From: Knufia peltigerae
Lineage: Eukaryota > Ascomycota > Eurotiomycetes > Chaetothyriales > Trichomeriaceae
Length of the DNA stretch: 64,000 bases
NCBI GenBank assembly: GCA_030247855.1
Contig: JAPDRN010000097.1
Span: 62,001 to 126,000 of the forward strand
Direction: 5' to 3'
Shown here: positions 43,879-53,017 of the stretch, one piece after another
Layout of the letters: every line of letters begins with the position of its first letter
Position numbering within the stretch: position 1 is the stretch's first letter
Position numbers and translations under genes: made by a program
Notes under the pieces: model-generated
Databases searched by the model: none
Told to the model about the DNA's origin: nothing
The model's input: the letters and a program-made list of their open reading frames with translations, nothing else

Positions 43879-45216
43879 TCATGGAAGGATCTCCTGATCG
43901 TCGACTATCATGACCTTTATGCTGCTTTGGGATCGATCCGCACAAAGCTTCATCGCTTCGGTCGCTCGTTCCAAGGGAAACTTGTGCGTCACGAGGGCGT
44001 CCAAGTCCAGCACGTGCTTGTCCGACAGGGCGTTGATGCCGGCGGGCCACGTGTCGTTGTATCGGTTCATGAACCTCAGCTGGATCTCCGCAAGGCTGAG
44101 GTGCATAAAGGGCAACCTGTCCATGAGGCTCCGCCCCACCCCGATGACCATGACGATCCCGGAACGTCGACAGGCGTACGCGGCGGTGATGACGCTCGAT
44201 TCGATCCCCGTACACTCCATGACAGTCGACGGCGCGTTGTATTCATTTTCTTCCGGGATCCCCCTCTCGACGTCGCGAGTCCCGCTACACCCGAACAAAA
44301 GTCTAATCTCTTCGGCGCACTCGAGGGCCGTTTTGGACGGCTGCTGGTGCTGCTGCCGAACGAGGTACGTCTTGACCCCCGGGACGAATTTCCTCGCAAA
44401 ATCCAGACGCGACTCTTCGATGTCGGTGATCACAATGGGCCACGCTCCGGAAGCCCTCACCGAGGCCAGGGCGATCAGACCGATCGGTCCGGCACCACAG
44501 ATCAAGACCGGCTTGCCGATGGACACCGACCCTCCGCACTGTCGGATGGCGTGGAGGTTGACCGAGAGAGGCTCCAGGAGGGCCCCCTGGACGAAGGTCA
44601 TGGCGTCCGGGATCTTGTGGCAGTACCGAGCTTCGTGGGTCATGAAGCGGCGAATCGTCCCTCCGTTGCAGACGCCCAGAAATCGCACCGATTCGCACAG
44701 GTTGTACTTGCCCGACGTGCAGAGGAAACAAGTGTGGCAGGGGAGTTGGGGCTCGATGGCGACTCTGTCCCCGGGCTTCAGGTGGCCGACGGCCGACCCC
44801 GTCTCCAGGACGACCCCGGACGCTTCGTGGCCCAGGATGTGAGCGTGGTCCACGGTCAAGGGTCCTATGGCGCCTCGATGCCACAGGTGCAGATCCGATC
44901 CACAGATTCCCGTCGCGCGGACGTGTATCAACACCTCTGTCGGTGAGGGTGGCGGTATGGGACTCTCTTCCACGCGAACGTCGTGGTCGGGAGTGACGTA
45001 GAGCGACGGGTTTCTGTATCGTCCATATTTGTGCTGCGCGGGGTTTCCGACATCATCATTGCTCACAGGGTTAGGGTCGAGGGCCAGCGCTGTGGTTACG
45101 GCCGCCGCTTTGATCTGGTTTGCGACGACAGTCTTTCCGGAGGCAGCAGTAGTCGGGTATCCATTAGTAGTGGTAAGCTGTCGAGGATCCGCTACAACGA
45201 CAGCCGAGGGCGACAT
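43879..45216 (-). CDS. L-arabinitol 4-dehydrogenase-type zinc alcohol dehydrogenase
   Basis: Single exon, 445 residues from the ATG at 45216. The frame is open further upstream but has no ATG. Zinc ligands are visible: catalytic Cys in RATGICGSDLHLWHRG and Glu/His in HILGHEASG, structural Cys residues in CHTCFLCTSGKYNLC. The Rossmann segment is VLICGAGPIGLIAL followed by VITDIEESRLDFARKF, whose acidic residue favours NAD. LAD-specific stretches include PFMHLSLAEIQLRFMNRYNDTWP. It would oxidise L-arabinitol to L-xylulose or xylitol to D-xylulose. A roughly 70-residue N-terminal extension and a loop insert (QQHQQPSK) differ from standard LAD, so it may be a paralogue with another polyol preference. 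It is convergent with the xylose reductase gene. Confidence 0.82.
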   Translation of the reverse strand: MSPSAVVVADPRQLTTTNGYPTTAASGKTVVANQIKAAAVTTALALDPNPVSNDDVGNPAQHKYGRYRNPSLYVTPDHDVRVEESPIPPPSPTEVLIHVRATGICGSDLHLWHRGAIGPLTVDHAHILGHEASGVVLETGSAVGHLKPGDRVAIEPQLPCHTCFLCTSGKYNLCESVRFLGVCNGGTIRRFMTHEARYCHKIPDAMTFVQGALLEPLSVNLHAIRQCGGSVSIGKPVLICGAGPIGLIALASVRASGAWPIVITDIEESRLDFARKFVPGVKTYLVRQQHQQPSKTALECAEEIRLLFGCSGTRDVERGIPEENEYNAPSTVMECTGIESSVITAAYACRRSGIVMVIGVGRSLMDRLPFMHLSLAEIQLRFMNRYNDTWPAGINALSDKHVLDLDALVTHKFPLERATEAMKLCADRSQSSIKVMIVDDQEILP

Positions 45217-45863
45217 TCTCAACTCTCCCTGCGAAGGTTGTGCCTTGTAGTCTTCAGTCCGCGTCACTGATTCCGTTTGCTGTGCGAGGGAAATCAAGTG
45301 CGAGTTACGAGCTTTGGGATTGAAAGTTGGCCAGAATCATATTTGCAGGACACCTAAAGGTCTCGCTGTCTTTTTGCCGCACTGGTCCGGTTATGAATCG
45401 AATGCTGGAATACTTTGGTGTCGACGACGAAAACAGCCTGGATGTAAGATGAGCTGCATGAGATTGGTTCGGAGAAACATGGCTCGTGGGCGATGGTTGA
45501 CAGGGAGCTCTGCCCCTCGCTGGTTGTCTGTAGAGAAGACGACTGACTGCTTTGGGAATGTCTTAGCACTACTTGGTGTGTGATCAACCCAAACGGGTGT
45601 ATGTAGCCTATTTCTAAGACAAATGCTTTGGTTGGAAGACTACGCCGCGAGTGTGGGCTACAAGTTATCGCCTTGGGTGGCCTCGAAAGAACCAGCTCAA
45701 GCAAACCCTGGTGGGTAAACTCCCCCCTCCGGTCATTGTTCAGATTCTGCTCTTACAGCTTCCAATTTCGGTGCCAATTTTGCCCACCCCGAGCCACGAC
45801 TTACTTTGGTTTTTCTTTTGTTAGCCACCGCCAAAAGAACAAGTTCGATGGTGACCTCCTCTG
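45217..45863. promoter_or_regulatory. Divergent promoter region, polyol dehydrogenase / Zn2Cys6 regulator
   Basis: 647 bp between divergent starts. It contains TTAGCC at 45821-45826, the reverse complement of GGCTAA, the binding word of the xylanolytic regulator XlnR. One hexamer is weak evidence. No gene was recognised. Confidence 0.35.
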
Positions 45864-47552
45864 ATGCCAAAGCGAAACGATGAGACCGTAGCCCCCACCC
45901 AGCGTCGTGTTCGAACAGGCTGTCTCACGTGTCGCAAGAGACGAAGAAAATGCGACGAAGGCAAGCCGACGTGTCAGAATTGTGTGGACAAGGGTCTTGT
46001 TTGTCGATATGGCCTAAACATCACCTTCATCGACGGAACCACCGCGACGACATCTTCACACAGGCCGGCGCGGCGACAGATCACGAGCCAGTCCGCAAAG
46101 GCAGCCGAGATCAACACTCAGCCCACACACCTTCAGGACTCCGGACCATCATCTGCTTTGTCGAATGATGAACCTGTGACGACTGTGTTGTGGTCCGAGC
46201 CAGATGCTTTCCCAACCCGAAACTCGTCGCGGGCACCACTTACTACTGATGATGAACCACTTGATCGCTTGAACCTGTTGTCGGCAGAATCACCGGTCCT
46301 TCGGGATTTTGCTGCTCAGGCGAACACGCCATCCTCTCTTTCGCAGCATCGGCTGCCCGCGCCGCCACTTGGTACAAGTCCCGGTTCACGATCGAGCCAA
46401 GCTGACATCGCCGAATTGGATCTGTTGACGTTCTACCGCTATCAAATTGCCACCCAACTCGATCTGGGAGTGGGGGATCCTTATTTCGGCGTACACGTGC
46501 TCACGCGAGCTTTGTCCGAACCCTTCTTGTACCAAAGCATCCTCGCGCTCGCAAGGGCCTACGGTGGGAGCAAGAGTCGACATGGACATGATGTTACTGA
46601 TGAGGAACCAGATTATGCCGCCCAGGCGAATCGGGCAGCCCTCGTCGCCGACCATGAAGATAGCATCACAATTTCTACCATGCTGACGCTCAGGAAATTC
46701 CACGACGTGCCTCCTTATCTATGGCACGAATGGATGGCCGTCACCTTTGGAAACATCAACAGTCTCGAACTGATGGATCAGTGCGTCGACGAGCAATGGC
46801 AGCTGATCGCAAGGCTCACCCTGGCGGCAAGTCTAACAGCCGCCCCTTCTTCCTCCTCCTCCTCTTCAGCAAGCCACCGCATTGACCTGTCGTTCATTCT
46901 GCGGCGCGCGAGGCCAATGATTCCCGACCAAATTTTGACGCACCACCAGCAACTTCAGCAAGTTCTTGTCAACCTCGCTCGCGCAGCGTCGATCATCCCC
47001 CGACCTGACACTGGAGCGCCGCGTCAGTCGGCTGGACGACTACGTCTTCCCTTGATCTCGTCGTGGCAATCCTGCTGGAGCGACAATCAGCTCTGGTACA
47101 CGGCTCGACGCGAGGAGATGCAACAGATATTCGAAATTGGCGAGTTCGACGCTCGACTGTCGACCGATGATGCTACCAGCCAGATGCCGTTTCCGACCAT
47201 TGCTTTCAGCAATCTATGTGCTCTCGTGGCGAATCTCGCCCACCATCTCACGGCGTTGCTTCTGTTGCAGTTCAAGCCACGCGCCATCAGAGCTCTCCCC
47301 GAGCCAGGATCGTCGATATCGTCAATGTGGCATGCGCAGAGAATAATCGGAATGGTGGCCACTTTGCACGAATCCGACGTCTTTGATCCTCTCGTCGTGG
47401 CTGGCGTCCTATACGCAGCCAGGAGATTGAGTCATCCGTCCCAAATCATGGTGGTGGTGAACATCTTGAACAAGGTCGTGGAAAGAACTGGGATGCAGCT
47501 ACAGGAAGAGGTTGAGAAGCTGGAAACTGCCCAAGCGAATTCCTTCGGTTGA
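45864..47552 (+). CDS. Zn2Cys6 fungal transcription factor
   Basis: Single exon, 562 residues. The zinc cluster lies at residues 20-47 with six Cys in CLTCRKRRRKC and CQNCVDKGLVC, spaced CX2CX6CX5CX2CX6C. A short Arg-rich flank and a Ser-rich linker follow. The fungal-specific regulatory domain runs from about 190 (DLLTFYRYQIATQLDLGVGD) to the end, with an ARCA-like pattern. Such proteins bind CGG triplets in nuclear DNA. It sits between the polyol dehydrogenase and the Sde182-like gene and is divergent from the former, so it is the natural candidate for local regulator of the sugar cluster. That role is inference from position. Confidence 0.9.
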   Translation: MPKRNDETVAPTQRRVRTGCLTCRKRRRKCDEGKPTCQNCVDKGLVCRYGLNITFIDGTTATTSSHRPARRQITSQSAKAAEINTQPTHLQDSGPSSALSNDEPVTTVLWSEPDAFPTRNSSRAPLTTDDEPLDRLNLLSAESPVLRDFAAQANTPSSLSQHRLPAPPLGTSPGSRSSQADIAELDLLTFYRYQIATQLDLGVGDPYFGVHVLTRALSEPFLYQSILALARAYGGSKSRHGHDVTDEEPDYAAQANRAALVADHEDSITISTMLTLRKFHDVPPYLWHEWMAVTFGNINSLELMDQCVDEQWQLIARLTLAASLTAAPSSSSSSSASHRIDLSFILRRARPMIPDQILTHHQQLQQVLVNLARAASIIPRPDTGAPRQSAGRLRLPLISSWQSCWSDNQLWYTARREEMQQIFEIGEFDARLSTDDATSQMPFPTIAFSNLCALVANLAHHLTALLLLQFKPRAIRALPEPGSSISSMWHAQRIIGMVATLHESDVFDPLVVAGVLYAARRLSHPSQIMVVVNILNKVVERTGMQLQEEVEKLETAQANSFG

Positions 47553-47760
47553 TATGGAGTATTCGAAGTCAACGCTCCCCATTATTTTACTTTTCTGTTG
47601 AGGTTATCCCCGGGTCCACCCACAGCAGACGCGGGTTTTGTATCTCCCCAGTTGCAGTCGCTCTCGAAGCCGGAAGAAATGAGTTCACGAGGCAGAACTG
47701 TGTACGTACATGTTGACTTTTTGGGTTTTTGCGGCGATGTATCCCATTTGGTGGAGATTT

Positions 47761-49278
47761 TTAGTCTTCTCCCTTTCCAATAGCGTCAGTGACCGTATCA
47801 AACACTTCGGATCGACCTCCGAGCAAGTTTGGATTGGTTGTCTGCACGACGATCCGCTTGTACGTGGTCAAAGGAGGTGTTCCGGCGTCGGTGACTTGGA
47901 GAATAAAGTGAAGAGCCATGCCCTTCTCGAGGGCCTGACCTGTGACAATATTGACCGCGCTCGTCTCCGGCGGTGGTAGTTTGATCTTGACGATTCGGGG
48001 GTTATCAGCATCATCGTCATTCGTCGTGCTGGGAGCAGGCTTGATGTCGATGTCGGGGACAATCCAGTGGACATGAGACTGTGCGGCTGTTGGCTCCTTG
48101 TACTGAAACCATTCGAATGAGAGTTTGTCGCCGTCTGGATCGTAGCTTTTCGAAGCGTCGAGAGTGACTTCTTCCCCGGCTTCCACCTCGAGCAGTAGCG
48201 GTTCGGGGCCGGATGAACTGCCATTGACAATCACGACCGGCTCGTGATTTGCCTCGCTCCGATCACCCGTCAGGGACCATTGCATGCGCGCTGCAAAGCT
48301 GTCCTGGTAATGATCTCTCCACCGCCAGATGGTGGCCTGGTTGCTCCGGTGATTCCGGCCGTCCAGACCGACCACCGCGTCCCTCGCGTCGGCGTACTGA
48401 TTTGCGCCCCCACCGATGTCTACCAGGCTGTAGCGACCGCCCCAGCTGCCCCAGTGAGGATTCTCCGGAGACCCGAGGCCGTTCTGGATCAGGTACAGAA
48501 ACGTGGGCGTGTCCCCTTCCATGATGAACGCGTACGTCGGGTACACACCCCCCAACGGCCCGATCTGAATGTTTTTCTTGAGCCATTCCTTCGTGACCTT
48601 TGACGGGTCGGGGCCTCCGTGGTCGATGGGCATGAGGACGTCGCCCGAGATGCCCGTCCACGCGGCACACCCGTACTCCCCCCACCCGTGCACCGAGCAG
48701 ATGTAGAAGATGTCGGGGAAGCTCGACCGGATCCACGACCCGGTGTCGTCCTGGTCGGAGATCGTGTAGACGCGCAGCTTGGCGCGAAAGCGAGCAAACT
48801 CGGAGGCCGTCCGTTGGCGTCGTACGTGCCAAAGGGCCTGGGCCAGGACGTTGATGCCGCCCCAGCAGAGAAGCCACAGCGGCTCCTCGGCTTCGTCGAC
48901 GCGCTCCACGAGGAGTTGCGCGCCCTCGCTGACCGGCACGCCGTCCCCCAGGGCTTCTCTGCCGTAGAGTGCCGGCCCAGATTTGATGACGGAGAGGAGG
49001 TGGTCTTTCGTGGGGTAACGATTGTCCGGGTGGACGTGGGCGTTGAGGTTGTCGACGACCTCGCCGTACGCGTGGACAATCTTTCGCATGTCTTCCGGGT
49101 GTACCACCTTTCTCATCCACGTCGACGTCGTCGCGACCAGGCCGAGAGTGGTGAATTCGTTCGAGTACAACAGATACCGGACAAGGGACTCTGCGTCATC
49201 CGGCTCGTTGGAAATGTCCGAGACGATAAAGACGCGAGGCTTTGTCGAGCAATGTCGCAATCTACGTGGATCAGCCAT
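47761..49278 (-). CDS. Sde182-like protein, nucleoside-hydrolase fold (DUF1593)
   Basis: Single exon, 505 residues. The N-terminal domain (about 13-300) begins with RVFIVSDISNEPDDAESLVR, which carries the paired Asp residues typical of the nucleoside-hydrolase-like DUF1593 family. WLLCWGGINVLAQAL, SWIRSSFPDIFYI and WGSWGGRYSLVD follow. The C-terminal part (about 355-480) is a beta-sandwich with an Ig/PKD-like patch (LDASKSYDPDGDKLSFEW). No signal peptide is visible, so a cytosolic place is likely. Bacterial Sde182 was named as a cellulose-binding protein. Activity of fungal members is not known to me, but the fold suggests cleavage of an N- or O-glycosidic bond that releases a sugar. It lies in the cluster between regulator and transketolase. 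Confidence 0.82.
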   Translation of the reverse strand: MADPRRLRHCSTKPRVFIVSDISNEPDDAESLVRYLLYSNEFTTLGLVATTSTWMRKVVHPEDMRKIVHAYGEVVDNLNAHVHPDNRYPTKDHLLSVIKSGPALYGREALGDGVPVSEGAQLLVERVDEAEEPLWLLCWGGINVLAQALWHVRRQRTASEFARFRAKLRVYTISDQDDTGSWIRSSFPDIFYICSVHGWGEYGCAAWTGISGDVLMPIDHGGPDPSKVTKEWLKKNIQIGPLGGVYPTYAFIMEGDTPTFLYLIQNGLGSPENPHWGSWGGRYSLVDIGGGANQYADARDAVVGLDGRNHRSNQATIWRWRDHYQDSFAARMQWSLTGDRSEANHEPVVIVNGSSSGPEPLLLEVEAGEEVTLDASKSYDPDGDKLSFEWFQYKEPTAAQSHVHWIVPDIDIKPAPSTTNDDDADNPRIVKIKLPPPETSAVNIVTGQALEKGMALHFILQVTDAGTPPLTTYKRIVVQTTNPNLLGGRSEVFDTVTDAIGKGED

Positions 49279-49951
49279 TGTCTCGTGGATTTTTGTTTGG
49301 CTTTACAAAATCGCTACTTCGCGCTCGTTGGGGAATTGGTTTGTCTGTTGAGTAGAAGTTTTGAACCTTTCCAGCTTTGTTCTTTGTCGTCTCCTGCAAC
49401 CTCCGTCGAATGGGTAGGTGCACGAATCTCGTGGCACTCCTGTATGTAGAAACGTGATTGCGAAGACTTGGGCGTGTCTCAGGATTATAATCGTAGATTA
49501 TCAGGTATTCATGTCACCAAGTCCTGCCTTGGTACAGTATAAAACCCCCATTGACCCATCCGCTTCAAGCGGAAACAGCCCGGAGCGGTGGCTCAACTTA
49601 CCTGAAACGGACAGTGCTCACCACCGGCGGATGCGAGGCCGGCTTCTCGAGCGAGTGCATTGTCGTGCACCATTCAAAATAACAAGGCTGATGTGGCTCC
49701 TACATCATTGTCACGAGCCCGGTGAAATAGTACACATCGGGCTTACCAAATACCAAGAGAAGACTCTGCGGCGTTGCGGAGATGGATTTTGTGTCCATTG
49801 TGTCACTTGCGTTGTGGAAAGATGCCTTTATTCCATCTCGATCTAGATTTAACAGAAAGCATATACACTACTGGAGTCAGAAACATCAGAGGCGGAACGC
49901 TCATCCATGTTGCATTTCTTATCTAGTGTCGTTACAGCCGTCATTCAACAA
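49279..49951. other. Intergenic, 673 bp
   Basis: Upstream region of the Sde182-like gene and 3' flank of the transketolase gene, both on the minus strand. Nothing was recognised. Confidence 0.4.
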
Positions 49952-52307
49952 CTATTCGTCTCCAACACTTGTCAATTCGACGAATTCAACTCTCATTTCC
50001 GGATTGGCGTGGAAGAAATTCACAAAGCCTAGAATCCTGGTGACCATGGAGTCCACACTGAATCCGAAGAACTCGTAGGCCTTTGGGCCCGGCAGCGACT
50101 TTCCAAAGCGGGTGGTGGGCATGCAGACGGCCGCATTTGCGTACCTTTCCCATCCGTTTGCGGCGTACGCCTCGACCACCACCACGGGAACCCCGGTATG
50201 CTTCCGCAGGACATCCCGCCGGTATTGAGGCGGCTGTTGCTCGAACAATCGTTGACAGGGAAAGGACACCGTTCGCACGGTGAGCCCGTGACGGGTCCGT
50301 AGCTCGGTGGCCACCCTGACCGCCAGGTTGAGCTCGGCACCGACGCCTATCAGGGTGAGATCTGCCTTTTGCGGTGCTTCCTCCAGAACGTAGGCTCCTC
50401 TGGCAACGCCTGTTCTCCGGGTTAACCCGGTCAGCTGTGGGAGAGCGTGGCGAGACGTTGAGATGAGTGAGGACATGTGCCTGGCTTTGATCGCCGCCAT
50501 CCAAGCCCCCGCGGTTTCCTCGCTGTCGCCCGGTCGAATGTAGAGGAAGTTTGGCATGGTCCGGTAGAGGGCGGCAAGTTCAATCGGCTGATGCGTCGGG
50601 CCATCCTCGCCCATGCCGATCGAGTCGTGCGTGGCGGCGTGGATGACCTGCAAATGTTGCAATGCGCCCATACGGACGGCGGGAGCTGCGTAAAGATAGA
50701 ACATGAAAAATCTATACGGTCATCAGCACAAGTGATCCCACAAGCTTTTTGAAAGGGACAATTAAACCGTACGATGATGTTACTGGAATGAACATGCCAG
50801 GGTGATACGCGGCCAGCCCGTTGGAGACGGCGGCCATGACATGTTCGCGGACCCCGTAATGGATGAACCGGCCCGTGTAACTTCCAGTGCCAAGTTCGGG
50901 AGGCTCAAAGTTCTCCTTGGTCTTCCAGTTCATGTACACAGACGGTTCAAGGTCGGCGGTGCCGACCATGAATTGACCCAAACTCTCGGCCAAGGGGCCA
51001 AAGACCAGACCCGAGGACGCACGAGTCGCGGTGGCTTTGGAGGGAAATTCTGTCGGTATCAACGATTCCCAGTCGGAAGGTAAATCTCCACCGTGGCGCC
51101 TCGTATAGTCTTCTGCGAGCGTCGGGTAGACCTCACGGTACCTGTCAAAAATTGCTCTCCACCGGAACACCATCGCCTCGCCCCTTTGTGGAAGCTCCTT
51201 GAAGAAATCTCGCACCGCCTCTGGAACGACAAAGCGCCGGTCCGGATCGAAACCGTACAATTGCTTCAACGAGGCCACCGCGTCTGTCCCGATAGCTGCG
51301 CCGTGTGCGACGGCATTGCCTGCCACGGACGTGTCCACTCCAATCACTGTATGGACGTTGATAAACGTAGGCAGGGCGGAATGCTTCGATGCCTCGAGAG
51401 CTTCAACGAGGCCCAGGACGTCCCAACACCCATCGCTGATTTCGATCACATTCCACCCGCACGCTCTCATTTTGGCGTTGATGTCTTCGGTGTTTGTCAG
51501 ATTCACCGGACCGTCGCAGGTTATCTGATTGTTGTCATACATGACTGTCAAATTGTTGAGACGCATGTGTCCTGCAAAGGAGATGGCTTCGAGTCCCACT
51601 CCTTCTTGAAGGCATGCGTCTCCAACCATGCACCAGATGTGGTCAGACACGATGTCAAATCCTGGTCGGTTGAACTTTGCTGCGAGGCTTTTCGAAGCCA
51701 TAGCGAGTCCTACAGCATTCGCAATGCCTTGACCCAGTGGACCTAGTCACAACACGCTCAGTATAACTGCTTTCATCAGTCCAGAAGAAAGGCTGCTGAC
51801 TGACCTGTAGTAACTTCGATGCCTTGGTGCTCGATTTCCGGGTGGCCCGGGCATAGTGCATCCACGCGATCAGAATGATAGGATTTCAGTTGTTCAAAAG
51901 TCATGTCTTTGTAGCCTGTGAGATGCAGGAATGTGTACTGAAACAAACAAGTGTGACCATTTGAGAGCACAAATCTGTCTCGATTGATCCAGTCCGGTGT
52001 GTGAGGAGCGTAGTTCATCACATACTTCCACAGGGCGACCCCAATGGCTGCCATACCCATGGCTCCGCTATATATTCGTCGTCGTCAGGAGGGCATTCGA
52101 GGCAAAAGTGACGACCAACACTTACCCAGGGTGTCCACCATTGAATTGTTGGCATAGGTCAGCAATGAGGACTCTGAATGTTTTCAGAACCAAATCTTCC
52201 GCTGCGGTCAGCCCCTTCGTACCTTTCACTTTCCAGTCTCCTTGGCTAGATTTGCCAACAACCACCTCGAGTTCAGAATTGATGTTGGAGAGAATACCGG
52301 ACACCAT
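49952..52307 (-). CDS. Transketolase family, dihydroxyacetone synthase type
   Basis: Four exons: 52307-52126, 52067-51805, 51742-50773 and 50711-49952. Introns are 58, 62 and 61 nt, and the product is 724 residues. Thiamine diphosphate motifs are intact: GGHPGGAMG across the first junction, GDACLQEGVGLEAISFAGH, YDNNQITCDGPVNLTNTED, YGVREHVMAAVSNGLAAY and GEDGPTHQPIELAALYRT. Several of these, plus FFMFYLYAAPAVRM, resemble methylotrophic-yeast dihydroxyacetone synthase more than plain transketolase. It would move a two-carbon unit from xylulose 5-phosphate to formaldehyde or an aldose phosphate. The last residues are VGDE, so no C-terminal peroxisomal signal is present and a cytosolic place is likely. 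It is divergent from the sugar transporter. Confidence 0.85.
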
Positions 52308-53017
52308 ATTGTTTTGTTAACAACCCTTGCACTCAGATTTGGGACAAACGACTTGATCCAAGGCGCTGAACGCCACCAGAGGTTCAAAGGGAACGCAGCT
52401 AGAGTTCAGCCAGTTCCAAGGGATTGGAAAACTTGAAATTGCAGAAAGCGCGACGGTTCGACTTGATTTTCTAATCACTGCAGGCTTTCGTTAATGCAAT
52501 GTCTGGAAATATGTTGTCCAGAATCACGTCTGCGACGGCCGTGGCCGTGCACAATCTCCCCGGTCTTAGCCATGCCCGAGTATCCGCAATGATAAGCTCT
52601 TGAAAGTCTGGATCTTGAGAGCCATGATCTGCCCTGGTGTGATAAACTTGGGCATTTCTGAGCCAAGTGAGATGCCGACACATTCCAGAATGGGAAAGGT
52701 TGCGACCTTGCCAGACTGGGGGGTCGTAGGCACTCTGAAAGCAGTTCTCACAGGGGAGGCTATGATTGCCCAGTATGGTTAGGCACATTTGACCGAGAAT
52801 TTCGGCAGAGTGTCTCGGCCTCTCATCCCAACGACCATGACTTTGCAATCCCTGTTGGTCTGGATGCTCCGCAATTGACTACTTAAACAACGTGGAGGGA
52901 TATGCATGGCTGTGGGGGAGTATTCGGTTTCAAGAACCTCTCTCCTGAAGAGCCAGATAGCCCTCCTCCAGATCGATACAGGTCTTTGACGGCAAGTATA
53001 TACACAATTCTTTGACA
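52308..53017. promoter_or_regulatory. Divergent promoter region, DHAS-type gene / sugar porter
   Basis: 710 bp between divergent ATGs. A shared promoter would allow joint control of the enzyme and the transporter. No gene was recognised, and a 125-codon minus frame reads as random. Confidence 0.4.

Noticed and set aside
43910..44946. Two overlapping plus-strand frames of more than 300 codons opposite the polyol dehydrogenase
   Set aside because: Antisense shadows of a GC-rich real gene; the minus strand carries all zinc and coenzyme motifs.
48263..49449. Long frames on both strands overlapping the Sde182-like gene
   Set aside because: Arg/Pro/Gly-rich shadow translations without motifs; the 505-residue frame is clearly the gene.
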